This document shows positions 61,396 through 64,000 of a stretch of 64,000 nt of DNA, piece after piece; the stretch's first letter is position 1; every line of letters begins with the position of its first letter. The DNA comes from Roseomonas sp. (GTDB lineage Bacteria; Pseudomonadota; Alphaproteobacteria; Acetobacterales; Acetobacteraceae). The translations under genes were made by a program, and so were the position numbers. The notes under the pieces were generated by a model. That model was not told where the DNA came from, made no database searches, and worked only from the letters and a program-made list of their open reading frames with translations. Where the stretch lies: positions 1 to 64,000 of the forward strand of contig JADCFX010000017.1 in the NCBI GenBank assembly GCA_020249285.1, given 5' to 3'.

Positions 61396-63426
61396 TTGCG
61401 AATCGTGTTGTCTGCTCTTGCCCTGACCTTGGCTGCGCTGTGTCTGTTCAGTCTGGTGGCGCCCTTGCTGGCGCGATCAGCCTTGGGGGTAAAACTCGCC
61501 TATGCGTTTTCAGCCCTGGCTTCTTTGGTATTCGCGCTGGGCGGGATTGTCGGGCTGATCGCAGCACCCGCCACGCTCTTATTGCCCTTTGGCCCGCCCT
61601 GGGGAGCGATGCGGCTTGCGCTTGACCCGCTTTCCGCTTGGTTCCTGCTGATCCTTGGGCTTTGTGGTGTGGCTGCTTCCGCCTTCGCCTTCGGCCATGT
61701 GAAGGGGCCAGAGGCAGCGCGGCGGCTGGTGCCCTATCCACTATTTCTCGCGGGCATGGCGCTGACCTTGCTCGCCGCGGATGGGTTTACCCTGGTGCTT
61801 GGATTTGAACTCATGTCCTTCGCGTCATGGGTGCTGGTCGCGCATGAACATGAACAGGCGGAAAATCGCCGTGCCGCGCGGCTTTATCTGGGCTTCGCGG
61901 CCTTGGGGAGCGCGGCGCTGATCCTGTGTTTTGGCTTGCTCGCAGCTGGCGCTTCGGCGGGGGCGGGTTTCGCGGCCTTGCGCGCCGCGCCGCCGGATGG
62001 CTTGCGCGCTTTGGCGATATTGCTGCTAGTGCTGATCGGTGCGGGATCAAAGGCTGGCTTGGTGCCTTTACATGTTTGGCTTCCCTTGGCGCATCCCGCG
62101 GCACCCAGCCATGTGAGTGCGCTGATGTCGGCGGCCATGACCAAGGTGGCGCTATATGTGTTGGCGCGGGTGATCTTTGACCTGGCCGGCCCGGCGCAGC
62201 CGCTGTTTTGGGGTGCGGTGCTGATGGCGCTGGGCCTGGCCTCGGCCATCATGGGTGCTTTGCGCGCGGCTTTGGAAGAAGACACCAAAACGCTGCTGGC
62301 TTGTTCCACCATAGAGAATGTCGGGCTGATCACGGTGGGGCTTGGCTTGGCCTTGGCGTTTCGCGCGGCGGATTTGGGCGCGCTGGCGGCTGTGGCGGCG
62401 GGTGCGGCGCTGCTGCATGCGCTGAACCACGCCATGTTCAAGACGCTGCTGTTTCTGGGCGCGGGTGAGGTGCTGCACGGCGCGGCATCGCGGCGCATGG
62501 ATCGGCTGGGCGGCCTGATCCATGCCATGCCCTGGACTGCCGGCCTGGTGCTGCTGGGTGCCGCTGCTGCCGCTGCGCTACCACCGCTTTCGGGCTTTGC
62601 CTCAGAATGGTTGCTGTTGCAGGCGCTGATTGCTGCCTGGCGCGTGGGGGATTTGGCGTTTCAGATTGGCGCGGCAGCGGCCACGGCTTTGACCGCGCTG
62701 GCCGTGGCGCTGGCGGCTGCGGCCATGCTGCGCTTTTACGGCATGGTGTTTCTGGGCCGGCCACGCAGCCCGCGCGCCGCAGGTGCAACCGAGCTTTCCG
62801 GCGTGGCGCGTGCCGCGCTGATCTTGCCCGCAGCGCTGACCGTGATCTTTGGCCTGATACCGGGGCATTTGCTGGAACTCGCCGCGCCGGCGCTGCGGCT
62901 GCTGACAGGTGCGGGCGCGGGGCTATCCGCCTTGCGCGGCGTGACGGTGACGGTTGCAGAGGGCGGTGCGGGTTATGCGCCGTTGATCGTTTTTGTGTTG
63001 CTGCTGCTGCTGGGCGGTGGCGTTGTGCTGCTCCTGCGGCGGCAGGCGCCGGGCATTGCGCGCGGCCCCGCCTGGGATTGCGGCTTCATCGCGCCGCCGC
63101 ATCATTTGCCCTTTGGCGATCCGGCGACGCAAGTTTCTGCCGCCGGCATGGCGCAACCACTACGCCGCATACTGGGCCGGACGCTGCTCGCAGCGCGGGA
63201 GAAGGTGGAAATGCCGCCCCCCGGCGATACCGCGCCCGCACGCTTGCAAGCTGGGTTTCATGACCCTGTGCTGGCGCTGATTTCCGGCCCCTTGCCACGG
63301 GCGCGCGATAGGCTGGCGACGCTGGCGGAACGCTTGCGTGATTTCTCGCTCAGGCAATGTCTGGGGCTTGGCTTCGCGGTGCTGCTTGTGCTGATGGCGC
63401 TGCTGATTTGGCTGGAACGGACATGA
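61396..63426 (+). CDS. hyfB: Hydrogenase-4 component B-like proton-pumping subunit
   Basis: A 676-residue integral membrane protein of the NuoL/M/MrpA antiporter family (HyfB/HycC type) with about fifteen hydrophobic segments. LGFELMSFASWVLV (glutamate in helix 5), GSKAGLVPLHVWLPLAHPAAPSHVSALMSA and the LNHAMFKTLLFLGAG block (proton-path lysine and histidine) match. A long C-terminal extension with WDCGF and KVEMPP is HyfB-like. Start at a TTG (61396) or GTG (61405); no ATG fits. Its stop overlaps hyfC. It belongs to a membrane-bound hydrogenase-4 or formate-hydrogenlyase-like complex. Confidence 0.85.
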   Translation: MRIVLSALALTLAALCLFSLVAPLLARSALGVKLAYAFSALASLVFALGGIVGLIAAPATLLLPFGPPWGAMRLALDPLSAWFLLILGLCGVAASAFAFGHVKGPEAARRLVPYPLFLAGMALTLLAADGFTLVLGFELMSFASWVLVAHEHEQAENRRAARLYLGFAALGSAALILCFGLLAAGASAGAGFAALRAAPPDGLRALAILLLVLIGAGSKAGLVPLHVWLPLAHPAAPSHVSALMSAAMTKVALYVLARVIFDLAGPAQPLFWGAVLMALGLASAIMGALRAALEEDTKTLLACSTIENVGLITVGLGLALAFRAADLGALAAVAAGAALLHALNHAMFKTLLFLGAGEVLHGAASRRMDRLGGLIHAMPWTAGLVLLGAAAAAALPPLSGFASEWLLLQALIAAWRVGDLAFQIGAAAATALTALAVALAAAAMLRFYGMVFLGRPRSPRAAGATELSGVARAALILPAALTVIFGLIPGHLLELAAPALRLLTGAGAGLSALRGVTVTVAEGGAGYAPLIVFVLLLLLGGGVVLLLRRQAPGIARGPAWDCGFIAPPHHLPFGDPATQVSAAGMAQPLRRILGRTLLAAREKVEMPPPGDTAPARLQAGFHDPVLALISGPLPRARDRLATLAERLRDFSLRQCLGLGFAVLLVLMALLIWLERT

Positions 63427-64000
63427 GTATCCTCACCGGCCTTCTGACGCAGCTTTTGCATCTGGCGCTGATGCTGGCGCTGGCGCCTGTGCTGACGGGG
63501 TGCGTGCGCTGGCTGAAGGCGCGGCTGATGGGAAGGCGCGGGCCGCATCCTTTGCAGCCCTGGCGCGATTTTTTGAAGCTATTGAAGAAGCGCCCGGTGC
63601 TGGCTGAAAACGCCTCAATCATTTCGCGCGCCGCGCCTTATGTGGCGCTGGCGGCTGCTGTATTGGCGGCGGCGCTGGTCCCGAGTTTTGCGCGCGGCAT
63701 GGTGCTGGCGCCTTTCGCGGATTTGCTGCTGATTGCCGGGCTTTTGGCGCTGGGGCGCTTTGCCATGGCGCTGGCGGGGATGGATGTCGGCACATCCTTT
63801 GGCGGTTTGGGCGCGACCCGCGAAATGGCCTTTGCTGCGCTGGCAGAACCCGCCTTGGTATTGGCCGCGCTGATTTTCGCCATTCTGGCCGGCACGACCA
63901 ACCTGGATGTGATTACTGGGATTTTTCAGGAAGGCACGCTGGGGTTGCGTGTATCTCTCGGCTTCGCCGCGCTTGCGCTGCTGGCGGTGGCCCTTGCGGA
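63423..64000 (+). CDS. hyfC: Hydrogenase-4 component C-like (NuoH family), partial
   Basis: The first 193 residues of a NuoH/HyfC-type subunit, which runs off the right edge. The conserved LKARLMGRRGPHPLQPWRDFLKLLKK segment (quinone or subunit-binding loop of this family) is present, and several hydrophobic helices follow. The ATG overlaps the hyfB stop. The remaining hyf genes (E, F, G, I) would be expected to the right of the window. Confidence 0.85.
   Translation, partial: MSILTGLLTQLLHLALMLALAPVLTGCVRWLKARLMGRRGPHPLQPWRDFLKLLKKRPVLAENASIISRAAPYVALAAAVLAAALVPSFARGMVLAPFADLLLIAGLLALGRFAMALAGMDVGTSFGGLGATREMAFAALAEPALVLAALIFAILAGTTNLDVITGIFQEGTLGLRVSLGFAALALLAVALA

Overview
The window is a bacterial chromosome segment from an alphaproteobacterium, most likely Rhodospirillales/Acetobacteraceae (Roseomonas-like). 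Supporting signs are high-GC coding sequence, conserved alphaproteobacterial gene blocks (uvrC-pgsA-moaD-moaE; radA-cvpA-purF-SDR; petA-petB-petC), Bug-type solute receptors without membrane partners, and a hydrogenase-4-like (Hyf) membrane module. This is inferred from protein family content only; no rRNA or tRNA gene was recognised. Genus is not resolved.

Layout. Bases 1-0.7 kb hold three broken IS5-family transposase pieces. From 0.99 to 14.6 kb lies what looks like a phosphorus-scavenging island: a secreted phytase-like protein; a plus-strand operon for aminoethylphosphonate use (FAD oxidoreductase, phosphonoacetaldehyde hydrolase PhnX, ABC importer PhnS-PhnT-PhnU); a minus-strand PhnD-PhnE-PhnE phosphonate importer lacking its PhnC ATPase; a PlcP-like phospholipase C coupled to an Agt-like glycosyltransferase; a lipid kinase; and a PmtA-like phospholipid methyltransferase. 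Two Pho-box-like arrays (three 11-bp-spaced CTGTCAT-type repeats each) sit before phnS and phnD. Together these suggest a PhoB-controlled response that imports phosphonates, releases phosphate from them, and swaps phospholipids for glycolipids.

From 14.9 to 29.4 kb come a small secreted protein, an acyl-CoA synthetase, a Bug receptor, a GNAT enzyme, the cytochrome bc1 operon with a strong terminator, hemF, a polytopic membrane protein, moaE/moaD, a lipoprotein, pgsA, uvrC, an AT-rich intergenic region with a perfect DnaA-box-like site, and folB with an SDR. A BrnT/BrnA toxin-antitoxin pair and prfC follow (29.5-31.6 kb). A six-gene minus-strand catabolic operon with its own Bug receptor occupies 31.65-37.05 kb.

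From 37.2 to 48.8 kb is mainly housekeeping on the minus strand: cinA-like pncC, pgpA, a lytic transglycosylase, SDR, purF, cvpA, radA, an FAH-family hydrolase, a NUDIX hydrolase, a class-I glutamine amidotransferase-like hydrolase, a DUF1330 protein, a GST and gshB. At 49.0-55.3 kb a plus-strand operon encodes a CUT1-type sugar/polyol ABC importer with an SDR and an Ldh2-family dehydrogenase. recQ, a radical-SAM protein of unknown role, a CaiB-family CoA-transferase with an HMG-CoA-lyase-like enzyme, two small proteins and the start of a hyfB-hyfC cluster (running off the right edge) complete the window.
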